A stretch of DNA of 55,376 bases, taken from the NCBI GenBank assembly GCA_025359265.1, contig JANYHB010000029.1, positions 1 to 55,376 of the forward strand, in the 5' to 3' direction. This stretch comes from Hyphomicrobiales bacterium. GTDB taxonomy: Bacteria > Pseudomonadota > Alphaproteobacteria > Rhizobiales > Aestuariivirgaceae. The notes below the pieces were generated by a model, which was not told the origin of the DNA, did not search any database, and was given only the letters and a program-made list of their open reading frames with translations. The position numbers were made by a program, and so were the translations under genes. Each line of letters starts with the position of its first letter. The first letter of the stretch is position 1. This document shows, in pieces, positions 17,417 to 26,255 of this stretch.

Positions 17417-18685
17417 TTATCCTTCTTTTTTCTTCAGCAAGGGCAAATTTTTAAAGAAGCCCGATAATCCTGATTTGGCAGAGGCTTTGCTTGACGGGCG
17501 GTTGATGCCAGCGACGAGATTAGAAAGTTCACCCAAAACCTCGGCGGATTTGGATTTTGGCGCCACTTCAAAAATCATCTGGCCATTGCCTTGGGCCAAG
17601 CCGAAGCTTTGTGGATCATGCGGGATCACTGCTGTGGGCTCAAGGCCCAGGGCCTTAGAAAAATCAGCTGCAGGAATTTCAGGGCGTTTTGGTACGCCGA
17701 CTTGGTTTAAAATCAAACGCGGCTGCCGATCATTCGGCCGACCCACTTTGAGCAAATCGAGCAGGTTCTTGGCATTGCGCAGCGATGGAAGCTCCGGCGT
17801 TGCGGTTAAATAGATTTCGTCGGCGGCCATCAATGTATGCTTCACCCAAGGGGCCCAGGTGTTGGGTACATCCACAATAATAATGGGTGCGGCTTGGCGA
17901 ATGGTGTTCATCACCGTTTCAACGGCATGGGCTTCAATGTTCATATCGCGGTCAACCGAGCCTGGGCCACTGAGCAGGCTGAGCTTGTTGCCCAGTTTTG
18001 CCATCAAGCGCTCAACCAGTGTTCCGTCCACCCGGTCTGGAGCAACTAGCGCTTCATATAAAGTGCCGCTGGCTTCTTGATTGAAGTTCAGCCCGGCTGT
18101 GCCGAAGCTTAAATCCAAATCAGTCAGAATAGTTTCAATGTCGTGCTTTTGCGAGGTTGCATAGGCCATATTGTGGGCAATCGTTGAAGAACCCACGCCC
18201 CCCTTTGAGCCAACGAAAGCCACTACGCGGCCCAAAGGCGCTGCCTTTGGATCATTGTATACTGCAGCCACAGATTCGATGATTTGAATGGATGTGAAGG
18301 GCGCAACGATATAGTCGCTGATGTGATTTTTCATCAACTCACGGTAGAGGATGATGTCGTTAACGTGGCCGACCACAATTACCTTGGTGTTGGGTCCGCA
18401 CACTTCGGCAAACTGCGCAAGCTCGGCCATTACGCCGTCGCGGTTGCCGTGAGATTCCACAATCACCACATTGGGCGTGGGCTCTTGAGCATGATATTGT
18501 GCAGCCCCCACAATGCCGCCCATCTGGACAGTCACATGGGCTTTACCCATGCGCCTGTCACCCGCGGCGGCCTGCATGATGGCCGCACTGTGCGGATTAT
18601 CGCAGAAGATGCCAATGTTGATGCGCGGCACCATGGCAACCAGTGCTGGGGCTTCGGTAGATTGAACTGCGGCGGTCATAGACAT
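17417..18685 (-). CDS. cpaE: Tad pilus localisation protein CpaE (MinD/ParA-like)
   Basis: A 422-residue protein with an N-terminal receiver-like domain (residues about 25-145; VVIVESHGNRDGVMAEL, lacking an obvious full acidic pocket) and a C-terminal MinD/ParA ATPase domain with the deviant Walker A region VAFVGSKGGVGSSTIAHNMA, DLDLSFGTAGLNF, and ELPSLRNAKNLLDLL. CpaE places the pilus machine at the cell pole in Caulobacter. The Walker loop here has GGVGSST, with serine where many MinD proteins have lysine-threonine. Situated between cpaD and cpaF. Confidence 0.93.
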   Translation of the reverse strand: MSMTAAVQSTEAPALVAMVPRINIGIFCDNPHSAAIMQAAAGDRRMGKAHVTVQMGGIVGAAQYHAQEPTPNVVIVESHGNRDGVMAELAQFAEVCGPNTKVIVVGHVNDIILYRELMKNHISDYIVAPFTSIQIIESVAAVYNDPKAAPLGRVVAFVGSKGGVGSSTIAHNMAYATSQKHDIETILTDLDLSFGTAGLNFNQEASGTLYEALVAPDRVDGTLVERLMAKLGNKLSLLSGPGSVDRDMNIEAHAVETVMNTIRQAAPIIIVDVPNTWAPWVKHTLMAADEIYLTATPELPSLRNAKNLLDLLKVGRPNDRQPRLILNQVGVPKRPEIPAADFSKALGLEPTAVIPHDPQSFGLAQGNGQMIFEVAPKSKSAEVLGELSNLVAGINRPSSKASAKSGLSGFFKNLPLLKKKEG

Positions 18686-18708
18686 TATGGGTGTTCCTGA
18701 GAACCGAA

Positions 18709-19392
18709 TTACGGGGCAGATTTATATGATTGGACAGATTGTGAATCGACTGTGCTGACGAAAGTATCAGCACGAATGGCAGCGCCTACGTCTGCTTCAG
18801 ACAGTTTGGGCGTGACAACTTTGGGCACCACCAATGTGTTAGGATCGGCCACCATGGCGGCGATGTTGGATTGCACGGCACAGCCCAAATTTGGATAAGC
18901 CGTGTTTTCAGACGTGTCGGTCATGTCGGTTGACCAATCGCCGCAGGGTTTTGTTGCCGCATAAGTTGAGATAAATGAAACGCGCACCGGCGCTGTTGAG
19001 GCTCCTCTATAAACCCGGAAATCAACACCGTTTCGTTTCATACCTTCGGCCACCATCAAGCTGCCAATTTCTAAAGCCACGCGCCTCGAATTACCGCCAC
19101 CCGAAGGGCGTTCAAGCGTCAATGGGGTTACACCGGCTTGCATAGATTGATGAATAAAGCCGCGCACCGCATTCACTTGCGCAGGAGTGAGTGTGCCATT
19201 GCCTGACGCGACTTCCAAAACTTGCGGGCCTTTGGTGACGGTGATGGGATAGTTATCACTAGCATGCACGGGTGCGCGAATACCATCATCGCTTGAAAGT
19301 TCAGTGTTGATGCAGCCTGGCAAAGCCAAAGCAGCCAAAATTAAAAGAGCAACAGATATTGACTGAGTGACAGTTGGTTTATGTTTTTTCAT
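18709..19392 (-). CDS. cpaD: Tad pilus lipoprotein CpaD
   Basis: A 227-residue lipoprotein. The N-terminus is a lipoprotein signal (VALLILAALALPGC, the lipobox cysteine near residue 27). The CpaD domain includes YPITVTKGPQVLEVASGNGT, LTPAQVNAVRGFIHQSM, the ERPSGGGNSRRV stretch and the cysteine pair KPCGDWSTDMTDTSEN / NLGCAVQSNIAAMVADP. It supports secretin assembly at the outer membrane. Encoded 12 bases from the secretin gene cpaC. Confidence 0.93.
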   Translation of the reverse strand: MKKHKPTVTQSISVALLILAALALPGCINTELSSDDGIRAPVHASDNYPITVTKGPQVLEVASGNGTLTPAQVNAVRGFIHQSMQAGVTPLTLERPSGGGNSRRVALEIGSLMVAEGMKRNGVDFRVYRGASTAPVRVSFISTYAATKPCGDWSTDMTDTSENTAYPNLGCAVQSNIAAMVADPNTLVVPKVVTPKLSEADVGAAIRADTFVSTVDSQSVQSYKSAP

Positions 19393-19404
19393 GTTTAACT
19401 CTCC

Positions 19405-20889
19405 TCACTCAACAATGTAGCCGACTTTGCCGGTGTATTTGCCATTCGAGATTTTGCCTTTTGGGCCGTAAATCTTCGTCAGACGGTCCATCAAAATGGT
19501 TTGGGTGTCGGTTGCCAGATTGAGGTTTTTATCGGGCACTTCCAGTTGCTTCTGGGCCACACTGCGCACGATGTGCGGCGTGACAAGAACCACAAGTTCC
19601 GTTTGATTTTGGATAAATTCACGGCTGCGGAAAAGGGCACCGAGAATGGGCAGCTTGCGCAAACCGGGCGTGCCGTTGATCTTGGAGCGCGTGCTTTCAC
19701 GGATGAGGCCAGCCAGCATCATTGAGCCGCCGTCTGGAATTTCCAACACAGTATCCGCTGCACGCACGTTCACCGATGGGACACTGCCCGCGGGATAATT
19801 CGAGCCGAATTGAATGTCGGTCAGTTCACTCACGGCAGTATGGATTTTCAGATTGATGCGACCTTCGGTGAGAACGGTAGGAGTGAAATCCAAGCCCACA
19901 CCATATTCTTTGAACTTGATTTCGCAGGTGCGCGACCCGTTGGCGATATTACAGGTTTGATAGGGAAATTCGCCGCCGGCTTTGAACGAAGCGGCTTGGC
20001 CGGAAAGGGCGGTTAAATTTGGCTCAGCCAATGTATGCAACATGCCGTCGCTTTCCATGGCGCGAATAACGCTGGTTAAACCATTGCCCGAACCATCGGC
20101 AAAAGATGCGCCATAGCCTTGGTTGGGCGACAGATCGACATTGTTGAAGGGGTTCAAGTTAGACAGATTGAAGGCAAACGAGCCAGCATTGACAATGGCA
20201 CTAAAATTAATGCCCCATTGCTTCAACACGTCGCGCTGAATTTCAACCACTTTTACCTGAAGGTTGACTTGGTCTTCGCCAGCAATTTTAATGGTGTTAA
20301 CAATCAAGCCGCCGCCGGTTGTGGTGGTGGTCAGGCCATTTGTTGTGGTGGTGGGTTGGCCAATATATTCATTGGCCAAGTCTACTGCAATCTTGGCTTC
20401 CTGCGCGTTCATCGCAATGCCGCCGAGGATCACGTTGGAATTCAAGATATCAACAGTGATGTGGGTGCCTGGCAACGTTCTGCGAATCAGGTTTTGCAAT
20501 GGCGTGACATCCAGCGCCACTTCCAGATCAATTTGCATGATCTGCTGATTGTTGGCATCAAAAAAGAAAATGTTGGTGGCCCCGGTTTTGCGGGCAAAGA
20601 GATAGGCAGTGCTTTTGTTGCGGATCACCACGTCGACAATGTCGTTGTTGCCCACAATCACATCACGCGCATCTGCGGGCAGGGAAACAACGGCCGATTT
20701 ATTAAGTGCTATCCGGAAATAGTGGCCGTTTGTTTGTGCTGCCGTGGGCGACATATCAGTGGCGCTGGCTTGGCGTGGCAAGAGAGGTGCCAACATCAAG
20801 AGCGATGCTAAAATTGCTGCCGCCCAAGTAGAGAATTTGGCGAGAGCCATTGTTTTGTTTTTCTGTGATGATTTATTGATCATGACCAT
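19405..20889 (-). CDS. cpaC: Tad pilus outer-membrane secretin CpaC (RcpA)
   Basis: This 494-residue secretin forms the outer-membrane channel. A signal sequence (WAAAILASLLMLAPLLPRQASA) precedes the pilus N-domain (FRIALNKSAVVSLPADARDVIVGN), a BON-like domain (residues about 125-185) and the secretin core (SALSGQAASFKAGGEFPYQT, PSVNVRAADTVLEIPDGGSMMLAGLI, LPILGALFRSREF, ELVVLVTPHIV). Several ATGs are possible; I take 20889, four bases past the cpaB stop, while 20883 and 20910 remain possible. A stand-alone protein at 22564-23076 repeats its N-domain. Confidence 0.93.
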   Translation of the reverse strand: MVMINKSSQKNKTMALAKFSTWAAAILASLLMLAPLLPRQASATDMSPTAAQTNGHYFRIALNKSAVVSLPADARDVIVGNNDIVDVVIRNKSTAYLFARKTGATNIFFFDANNQQIMQIDLEVALDVTPLQNLIRRTLPGTHITVDILNSNVILGGIAMNAQEAKIAVDLANEYIGQPTTTTNGLTTTTTGGGLIVNTIKIAGEDQVNLQVKVVEIQRDVLKQWGINFSAIVNAGSFAFNLSNLNPFNNVDLSPNQGYGASFADGSGNGLTSVIRAMESDGMLHTLAEPNLTALSGQAASFKAGGEFPYQTCNIANGSRTCEIKFKEYGVGLDFTPTVLTEGRINLKIHTAVSELTDIQFGSNYPAGSVPSVNVRAADTVLEIPDGGSMMLAGLIRESTRSKINGTPGLRKLPILGALFRSREFIQNQTELVVLVTPHIVRSVAQKQLEVPDKNLNLATDTQTILMDRLTKIYGPKGKISNGKYTGKVGYIVE

Positions 20890-20893
20890 GTTC

Positions 20894-21748
20894 TCATTGC
20901 GCCGCTGCATAAGATTCAACACCCGCTCTTACAAAAAGCGGATCACCTGACTTCAATTCGGCTTTGTCATTCACTCTGGCTTTGAATTTGCCTTCAAGTT
21001 CAGGGAAAATTTGCGCGGCAGTCTTGCCATCATTTTCAGAGATTGAACGCAAGGCCAACGAAAGCTCGCCAGAGGATTCCACTTGGGCGATAATTTCAGA
21101 TTGTTGTGGGGTGAGTTCCAATGTGGCCGTTTCGCCTTTTTCAACAGTCACCGGATCTGTATCGCCGGCCTGTTTGAAAACCTGGTTGACAGCAAGCACG
21201 CGCACATTGCTGAGAACTGCTTCGCTGTGAACCACAATTTTCGCGTCTTTACCTTCCGCCGCCTTTTTGGTGAGGATTACATCCACACGGTCATTCGGCA
21301 GAATAAATCCGCCTGCGGCGGAGCGGTTAGAAATGGCCACTGAAATGGCGCGCATGCCCTTGGGCAGGCTGGCACTCATGAAGCCACCAGCCCCGGCCAA
21401 CAGGATTTTTTTATCCATCATCGGCTCATCCTTATAGGTGGGCAGACGCACGCGCGCGCCCACCAAATCTTTCATGGCGTTGGGTTTGTCATTTTTGTTG
21501 ATCATGTAAGGCAACACGTTGGCTTTTGGCCAAGCCGTCCATACTGTTGCGTCAGTCAATTTGTCGCCCATTTGCAAATCTTTGCTGGCCACAAGCACTT
21601 CTACGGTTTCAACCGTGCTCACCACATCATGCTGCAACACGTCATGTTGCAAATCTTGTTTACGGCTCATCACATTGCGGGCCAGCAAACCAGCCACAAC
21701 TGCACAGACCAGGGCACCGCCCAGAGCAATGGTACGCATTTTACTCAT
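20894..21748 (-). CDS. cpaB: Tad pilus assembly protein CpaB (RcpC)
   Basis: A 284-residue periplasmic, membrane-anchored protein. It has an N-terminal helix (IALGGALVCAVVAGLLARNVM), an SAF/clip domain (EVLVASKDLQMGDKLTDATVWTAWP) and the CpaB core KGMRAISVAISNRSAAGGFILPNDRVDVILTK. It is thought to link inner-membrane and secretin parts or to bind peptidoglycan. Start ATG 21748 has AGAGGT at good spacing. The first gene after cpaA, separated by 96 bases in which I see no terminator but a TTAAGGTTAA stretch (about 21814-21823). Confidence 0.93.
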   Translation of the reverse strand: MSKMRTIALGGALVCAVVAGLLARNVMSRKQDLQHDVLQHDVVSTVETVEVLVASKDLQMGDKLTDATVWTAWPKANVLPYMINKNDKPNAMKDLVGARVRLPTYKDEPMMDKKILLAGAGGFMSASLPKGMRAISVAISNRSAAGGFILPNDRVDVILTKKAAEGKDAKIVVHSEAVLSNVRVLAVNQVFKQAGDTDPVTVEKGETATLELTPQQSEIIAQVESSGELSLALRSISENDGKTAAQIFPELEGKFKARVNDKAELKSGDPLFVRAGVESYAAAQ

Positions 21749-21844
21749 TTTATTACCTCTTGTGACGTGTCAGTCACGTCCCCAACAGCACTAACTTGAA
21801 CGGCAAAGGTCAAATTAAGGTTAATGGCCTTGGCGGCCGCTGCT

Positions 21845-22357
21845 TCAAACCAAGCCATTCATCCACCACGTGTCTTTAAAAGCCAGAATGCCGCCAACCG
21901 CCAGGGCCACGCCGTAAGGCACACTGGGGGCCATGGTGCGCAGTTTTCTGGCCAAGCCGGCAAAGGGTGCTGCGTCACCTTCGATTTCCCAAGACATCAT
22001 GAAGAGAGACCAGGCGATAACGACGACGGCCAACGCGCCGCCGGCAAAAGCCGTATAAAATAGAAATGGAATTATTTTTGAAACTCCGAACCAGAGGCCA
22101 GCGGCGGCCATGAGTTTGCCATCACCACCACCAAAAATGCCAAAGGCAAACAAAAGGTAACCGATGAGAAAAAGCAACGCACCAGCAATAAGGTGCGACT
22201 CAAACTCCATCAAAGGCATGCCCGTAAGAAGTGCCGCAGGGAAAAACAGGGCCGCCGTTAATAGGGTGAGCCAGTTGGGAATACGCAAGGACATCACGTC
22301 GCCTAAAGCGGCTGCAATCAGCAGCGTCGGCAAAATATAAACGGGAAGATTATGCAC
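21845..22357 (-). CDS. cpaA: Prepilin peptidase CpaA (family A24)
   Basis: A 170-residue polytopic aspartyl protease that processes Flp pilin and TadE/F pseudopilins. The two catalytic aspartates are seen in LGDVMSLRIPNW (near residue 20) and in FGGGDGKLMAA (the GxGD motif, near residue 80). There are six hydrophobic segments and no N-methylation domain, as in the short A24B type. It is the first gene of the leftward pilus operon and divergent from the pilus N-domain gene; the 206-base gap has promoters and a possible micro-ORF. Confidence 0.94.
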   Translation of the reverse strand: MHNLPVYILPTLLIAAALGDVMSLRIPNWLTLLTAALFFPAALLTGMPLMEFESHLIAGALLFLIGYLLFAFGIFGGGDGKLMAAAGLWFGVSKIIPFLFYTAFAGGALAVVVIAWSLFMMSWEIEGDAAPFAGLARKLRTMAPSVPYGVALAVGGILAFKDTWWMNGLV

Positions 22358-22425
22358 AAATATACCCCAGATTCAGTTCCGTCCGGAGGCAGTTTGTCAT
22401 GGACAGTGTAAAGGAGGGGTTAACC

Positions 22426-22491
22426 GTGAAGGCAAGTTGCGCCAGCTCATTTTCTTCACGGTTTTGGCCCATTGATAAAGCGGTAACCTAA
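22426..22491 (+). other. Possible 21-codon micro-ORF with a strong ribosome site
   Basis: In the cpaA / pilus N-domain gap a textbook Shine-Dalgarno sequence AAGGAGG (22411-22417) stands 8 bases before a GTG at 22426. The frame reads MKASCASSFSSRFWPIDKA then VT and stops at 22489-22491. It overlaps a GGTTAACC palindrome (22418-22425). No pilin features (no GATAIEYG motif), so it is not flp. It could be a leader peptide, or the ribosome site could be fortuitous. Confidence 0.25.
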
Positions 22492-22563
22492 CATTCATCA
22501 TTTCCGGGCAAGTTTTGTAATGTACATTGTGCGGGCTTGGGGCTCGTGATGGAGTTATTCGTT

Positions 22564-23076
22564 ATGAATGTTATTCGCGCGCTAGCTGTTGGTGGATTGA
22601 CGATGCTGATCGGTTTGGGTGGGACGGCCTTTGGGGCAACACCTCTCACCGTGCAAATTGATCAAAGTGAACTGCTGACGCTGCCCACTGATCCTGGCAC
22701 CATTATTGTTGGCAATCCATCGATTGCAGATGTCTCGCTGAATGGAAAACAACTTTTTATTCACGGCCATTCTTTCGGCGCAACCAATTTGATGATTTTC
22801 GATGTGTCAGGCAATAAAATGTCTGAGTTTGAATTGACGGTGGGCAACAGTGCCAGCACGCAATTGACACTCTATAATGGGTCTTCGACAAATGGTGTGA
22901 CGCGGCGCACTTATTCCTGCGCACCCACCTGTGAAGCGGCGATTATGGTTGGTGATCCCAATTTCTATGTCGATCAGTTGATCGGCAGCACGCGCGGCAA
23001 GGCTGATTTGGCCAATGGTGTAAAATCATCTGACCTTGCACCCAAGCAACAGGGTGGGACCGCTCCGGCAAACTGA
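22564..23076 (+). CDS. Exported protein with stand-alone CpaC-type pilus N-domain
   Basis: A 170-residue exported protein. A signal peptide (VIRALAVGGLTMLIGLGGTAFG) is followed by the pilus-assembly N-terminal domain also found in CpaC: LTVQIDQSELLTLPTDPGTIIVGNPSIADVSL and FIHGHSFGATNLMIFDVSGNKM. After that come a threonine/serine-rich stretch with two cysteines (SCAPTCEAAIMVGDP) and a polar tail. It has no secretin domain, so it probably assists the Tad pilus channel in the periplasm. ATG 22564 is chosen over 22549 because GGAG lies 9 bases upstream. Followed by a clear terminator. Confidence 0.88.
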   Translation: MNVIRALAVGGLTMLIGLGGTAFGATPLTVQIDQSELLTLPTDPGTIIVGNPSIADVSLNGKQLFIHGHSFGATNLMIFDVSGNKMSEFELTVGNSASTQLTLYNGSSTNGVTRRTYSCAPTCEAAIMVGDPNFYVDQLIGSTRGKADLANGVKSSDLAPKQQGGTAPAN

Positions 23077-23098
23077 ACTCTGACAAACGCCTCGTTGA

Positions 23099-23122
23099 AG
23101 GCAGCCAGCGGGCTGCCTTTTT
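23099..23122 (+). terminator. Rho-independent terminator after the pilus N-domain gene
   Basis: GGCAGCC at 23100-23106 pairs with GGCTGCC at 23111-23117 around a 4-base loop, followed by five Ts. It sits 23 bases after the stop, separating that gene from the TadE pair, which must have its own promoter within 23123-23230. Confidence 0.88.
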
Positions 23123-23236
23123 CATGGGTGGCGCATGAATTAGCTCAAACTTTACCAGATTTGTTGAACCCGTCGAAATTCCTTGCTGATAAACACCAAG
23201 TTTGAAATTTATCATTTTGTTTTTCGGAGAATGCCA

Positions 23237-23821
23237 ATGTTAAAGTCGCTCAGCCAGCGTTTGCGCCAAAGCCTGTTGCGCTATGCCCGTGCTGAGCGTG
23301 GCGTGGCAGCCATTGAATTTGCCTTTGTTGGCCCTCCTTTCATGCTGATTTTCTTTGTTACCATTGAAAGCGGCTTGATGATGCTGACGGAATATTCCTT
23401 GCAATCAGCGGTGCAAGATTCGTCGCGGTTGGTGCGCACCGGTCAGGCGCAATTGAACCCTTTGTCAAAAGCCCAATTCAAAACGGAAATTTGCAAAACT
23501 GCCAAGTTGATCATCGATTGCTCGGGGTTGGTTACTGTTTATGTGCGTTCAGACGCGAATTTCCAAACCCTGAAAAATAACCTGCCACCACTTTTGAATA
23601 TTGGCCCTTCCGTTGGAGGCAGCACATCTGCGAGTGGCTGCTATAACCCGGGGCAACCGGCGCAGCCTGCCGCGGTGGTGGCAACCTATGATTGGAATTT
23701 CAACGTGTGGGGCATGAGCGCCTTTGGCAATATGGGAAACAGCACAACGCGCCGCCTCGTTGGGTTTACCATTTTCATGAATGAACCCTTCCCCACTGCA
23801 CCCGCACTGGCGTGCGCCTAA
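23237..23821 (+). CDS. tadE: TadE-like pseudopilin
   Basis: A 194-residue protein with the TadE signature: a short basic leader (RQSLLRYARAERG) then AAIEFAFVGPPFMLIFFVTIE, with the conserved glutamate at position 5 of the processed form. CpaA would cleave after the RG. Mature regions include YSLQSAVQDSSRLVRTGQAQ, typical of the family. Such minor pilins help start or stabilise Tad pili. ATG 23237 has GGAGA 7 bases upstream; an ATG six bases earlier abuts the ribosome site. The gene is 10 bases from the next TadE-type gene. Confidence 0.9.
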   Translation: MLKSLSQRLRQSLLRYARAERGVAAIEFAFVGPPFMLIFFVTIESGLMMLTEYSLQSAVQDSSRLVRTGQAQLNPLSKAQFKTEICKTAKLIIDCSGLVTVYVRSDANFQTLKNNLPPLLNIGPSVGGSTSASGCYNPGQPAQPAAVVATYDWNFNVWGMSAFGNMGNSTTRRLVGFTIFMNEPFPTAPALACA

Positions 23822-23831
23822 GAGGATTACC

Positions 23832-24401
23832 ATGAAAAATAAATTCCGCCGTTTTGGTTTCCTGCGCGCCGAGTCTGGTGCGGCGGCTGTTGAAGCTGTA
23901 TTCGTTTTACCCTTTATTTTCCTGCTCTATATGGGATTGCAGGATTTTACGGCTTTGGTGAGTTTCAATCGCAAAGTTACATCGACGGCGGCGATGATGA
24001 GCGATACCATCTCACAATATGCCAATACGATTACGCGCGCATCCATAACTGACATATTCAACGGGGTGAGCCTGCTGATGCAGCCCACTTCCGATGCACT
24101 GGTACATGTGGACATCTATGATTATACGTGGGTTGGCACAACCCCAACGCTGAGCTGGAAAGTTAACAACGGCAAAGGGCCAACGTGCAACGTGCCTGAT
24201 ACCAGCAATCTGGGCAACCTGATGGCAGCCGGAAATGACATTGTGATTTCTGTCAGTTGCTTCACTTTCACACCATTTTTTGCCAATGTTCTGGGCGCCG
24301 GCAGCTATTTGCTCAACCAGTCAATTGCCTCGCGGCCGCGCGCCTCTGCGGCGCTGAAATGCATTACCCAAGCGGGCGGCACCACGGCTTGCACAAGCTA
24401 G
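23832..24401 (+). CDS. TadE/TadF-like pseudopilin
   Basis: A 189-residue minor pilin-like protein. Leader KNKFRRFGFLRAESG is followed by AAAVEAVFVLPFIFLLYMGL, the TadE/F hydrophobic segment with conserved glutamate. Next comes VSFNRKVTSTAAMMSDTISQ, and four cysteines sit in the C-terminal half. AGAGGA upstream fixes ATG 23832. It lies in an operon with the preceding gene. No von Willebrand A domain, so it is not full-length TadG. Positions 24402-24497 downstream show nothing recognisable before tRNA-Ser. Confidence 0.88.
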   Translation: MKNKFRRFGFLRAESGAAAVEAVFVLPFIFLLYMGLQDFTALVSFNRKVTSTAAMMSDTISQYANTITRASITDIFNGVSLLMQPTSDALVHVDIYDYTWVGTTPTLSWKVNNGKGPTCNVPDTSNLGNLMAAGNDIVISVSCFTFTPFFANVLGAGSYLLNQSIASRPRASAALKCITQAGGTTACTS

Positions 24402-24497
24402 TCTGCATATCCGATAAGCCCCGGCTCAGACAGGGTCACGACGGGCGTGGAGCCCTTGAAAGCCTTCGGCGAATAAGCTAGGGCCACCAGCAACGTA

Positions 24498-24588
24498 GGA
24501 AAGTTGGCCGAGTGGTTTAAGGCGCACGCCTGGAACGCGTGTGTAGGTTAATAGCCTACCGAGGGTTCGAATCCCTCACTTTCCGCCA
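24498..24588 (+). tRNA. tRNA-Ser(GGA)
   Basis: Complete serine tRNA with acceptor GGAAAGT pairing with ACTTTCC, anticodon stem CACGC/GCGTG around CTGGAAC giving anticodon GGA, a long variable arm (GTAGGTTAATAGCCTAC), T-arm GAGGGTTCGAATCCCTC and an encoded CCA. It ends 5 bases before the stop of the convergent glycosyltransferase gene. No integrase is associated with it. Confidence 0.96.
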
Positions 24589-24593
24589 GCGTT

Positions 24594-26138
24594 CTATTCG
24601 GCGGGATAATTTGAAGTTTCGGATATGCGGGTGCGCCGCGCTGATAGAGACGATGCCGCTGCTTCTGGGTTCACAGTTTCTTTCAACGTGAAAAAAATCA
24701 TCAGGGCGAAACCTGAGGCGAAAAAAACGCTTATGTCGATGAAGGCAGTGCGCCCCGACAAGACGGCTTGAACAGCCAAATAGCTGAAGCAACCTGCACC
24801 GATTACTTCGCCAAAAAACACTTTGGGCATTTCTGTGCTGCGGTATACATGACGCAGAACCGAAGCGGCCTCACCTGCTGCGATGTTCAATTTGGGCGTA
24901 CGCACAAATGGAGTGACTTTTCCGATAAGACCTTCAAATGCAGCCAAGCCATTTTCAATGGTAAACCCCGCCGTCATAACCAGGAACAGCGCAATCTTAG
25001 TAAATACACCAAAGGTTGATTGCTGGTACGAAGGCAAATTTGCGGTGCGCTGTGAAACCCAGTAAGTATAGAATAAGGCCATCATGACTATGGCCAATGG
25101 TATATGGGCTGCCCACATAAATTGATTTATGCCCGCATCGCGGCAAAAGCTGAGAAACAGAAATGCCACTTCAAAAACCAGCAACGGCAAAAATATGCTG
25201 CTGTTCACCATGTGGCAAGTGCCCACCAGTTTCGCCAACAAACTCTGATGTGATTGCCAGAGCGACGCCAAGTTTTTGCGGCTGGTTTCAACGGCGCCTT
25301 TGGTCCAACGACGCTGTTGATTGCGGATGGCCTGCAACTCTACCGGCAGCTCAGAAGGTGTAGCAATTTCTTCCACAAACTTGAATTTCCAGCCCGCCAG
25401 TTGGGCACGGAAAGACAAATCCAAATCTTCGGTGAGGCAATCAGCACTCCAACCGCCTGCCTCATCGATAGCCGTTCTGCGCCACATGCCCGCAGTGCCA
25501 TTAAAGTTGATCATGCAGCCCGCCGCTTGGCGCCCGCCCTGCTCAACCGTAAAGTGATTGTCAATCGCCAGCGCCATCAACTTTGTGAGGATGGAGTATT
25601 CGGCGTTGGTGTGCGTCCATTTGGTTTGCACCATGCCGATTTCAGGATCGACGAAGTGGCAAAGAATGCGCTTCACAAAATCTTTGGCTGGCAAAAAATC
25701 GGCATCAAACACCGCCACGAATTCACTGGCATCTTGTTCCAGCCCGAATTGCAATGCGCCAGCTTTAAACCCGTCTCGATTTGCCCTGCGAATATGGGCC
25801 ACATGATGGCCCAACAAGCCCAGCTTGCCGAGAACACGCTGCGCCACCAGCACCGTATCATCGGTTGAATCATCCAAGAGTTGGATGGTGAGCAGATCTT
25901 TCGGGTAATCAATGGCAGTTATTGCTTTAAGCAGCCGTTCCACCACATATTTTTCATTGTAAATTGGAAGTTGAATGAGCACGCGCGGCAAAGGGCGCGG
26001 CAGTTGCGGCTCTTCGCTGGGCGGTTCGCCGAAATTTTTGCTTTGGCCATAAGCAAAGGCCAGCCAGGCTTGCGATATTGCAAACACAGCAATCGCAAAC
26101 AAACACACGCCAATGACCGACTCCAAAAAAGTGCTCAA
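24594..26138 (-). CDS. CslA/CESA-like GT2 beta-glycan (mannan?) synthase, paralogue 1
   Basis: A 514-residue processive GT2 membrane glycosyltransferase. It has an N-terminal helix (VIGVCLFAIAVFAISQAWLA), then a catalytic domain with VLIQLPIYNEKYVVERLL, LLDDSTDD (first Asp), VFDADFLP (DxD), CLTEDLDLS (catalytic Asp region) and QQRRWTKGAVE (QxxRW), then about five C-terminal helices. The pattern is closest to CslA-type glucomannan/mannan synthases and their bacterial homologues. TTG 26138 is the first possible start, as a TAA lies just upstream. A close paralogue stands at 50119-51606. A CtrA-type box lies about 120 bases upstream. The product sugar is inferred, not shown. Confidence 0.88.
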   Translation of the reverse strand: MSTFLESVIGVCLFAIAVFAISQAWLAFAYGQSKNFGEPPSEEPQLPRPLPRVLIQLPIYNEKYVVERLLKAITAIDYPKDLLTIQLLDDSTDDTVLVAQRVLGKLGLLGHHVAHIRRANRDGFKAGALQFGLEQDASEFVAVFDADFLPAKDFVKRILCHFVDPEIGMVQTKWTHTNAEYSILTKLMALAIDNHFTVEQGGRQAAGCMINFNGTAGMWRRTAIDEAGGWSADCLTEDLDLSFRAQLAGWKFKFVEEIATPSELPVELQAIRNQQRRWTKGAVETSRKNLASLWQSHQSLLAKLVGTCHMVNSSIFLPLLVFEVAFLFLSFCRDAGINQFMWAAHIPLAIVMMALFYTYWVSQRTANLPSYQQSTFGVFTKIALFLVMTAGFTIENGLAAFEGLIGKVTPFVRTPKLNIAAGEAASVLRHVYRSTEMPKVFFGEVIGAGCFSYLAVQAVLSGRTAFIDISVFFASGFALMIFFTLKETVNPEAAASSLSARRTRISETSNYPAE

Positions 26139-26255
26139 TTCAAATTACGCCCTGCTTAATCTAAAACGGTGATTTCGATACTGAAACCCAATCAGACTTC
26201 TTACGCCAAAAAGCCCCTTGACTATGCTTCTTTGCCGGGGCGAGCACAACCCATT

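Noticed and set aside
20119-20811. 230-codon plus-strand frame inside cpaC
   Set aside because: Antisense shadow of the secretin gene, which has unmistakable domains.
24498-24588. tRNA-Ser as a third integration site
   Set aside because: Flanking genes on both sides are ordinary, with no integrase remnant or repeat.
25254-25868. 204-codon plus-strand frame inside the CslA-like synthase
   Set aside because: Antisense shadow; no family features.
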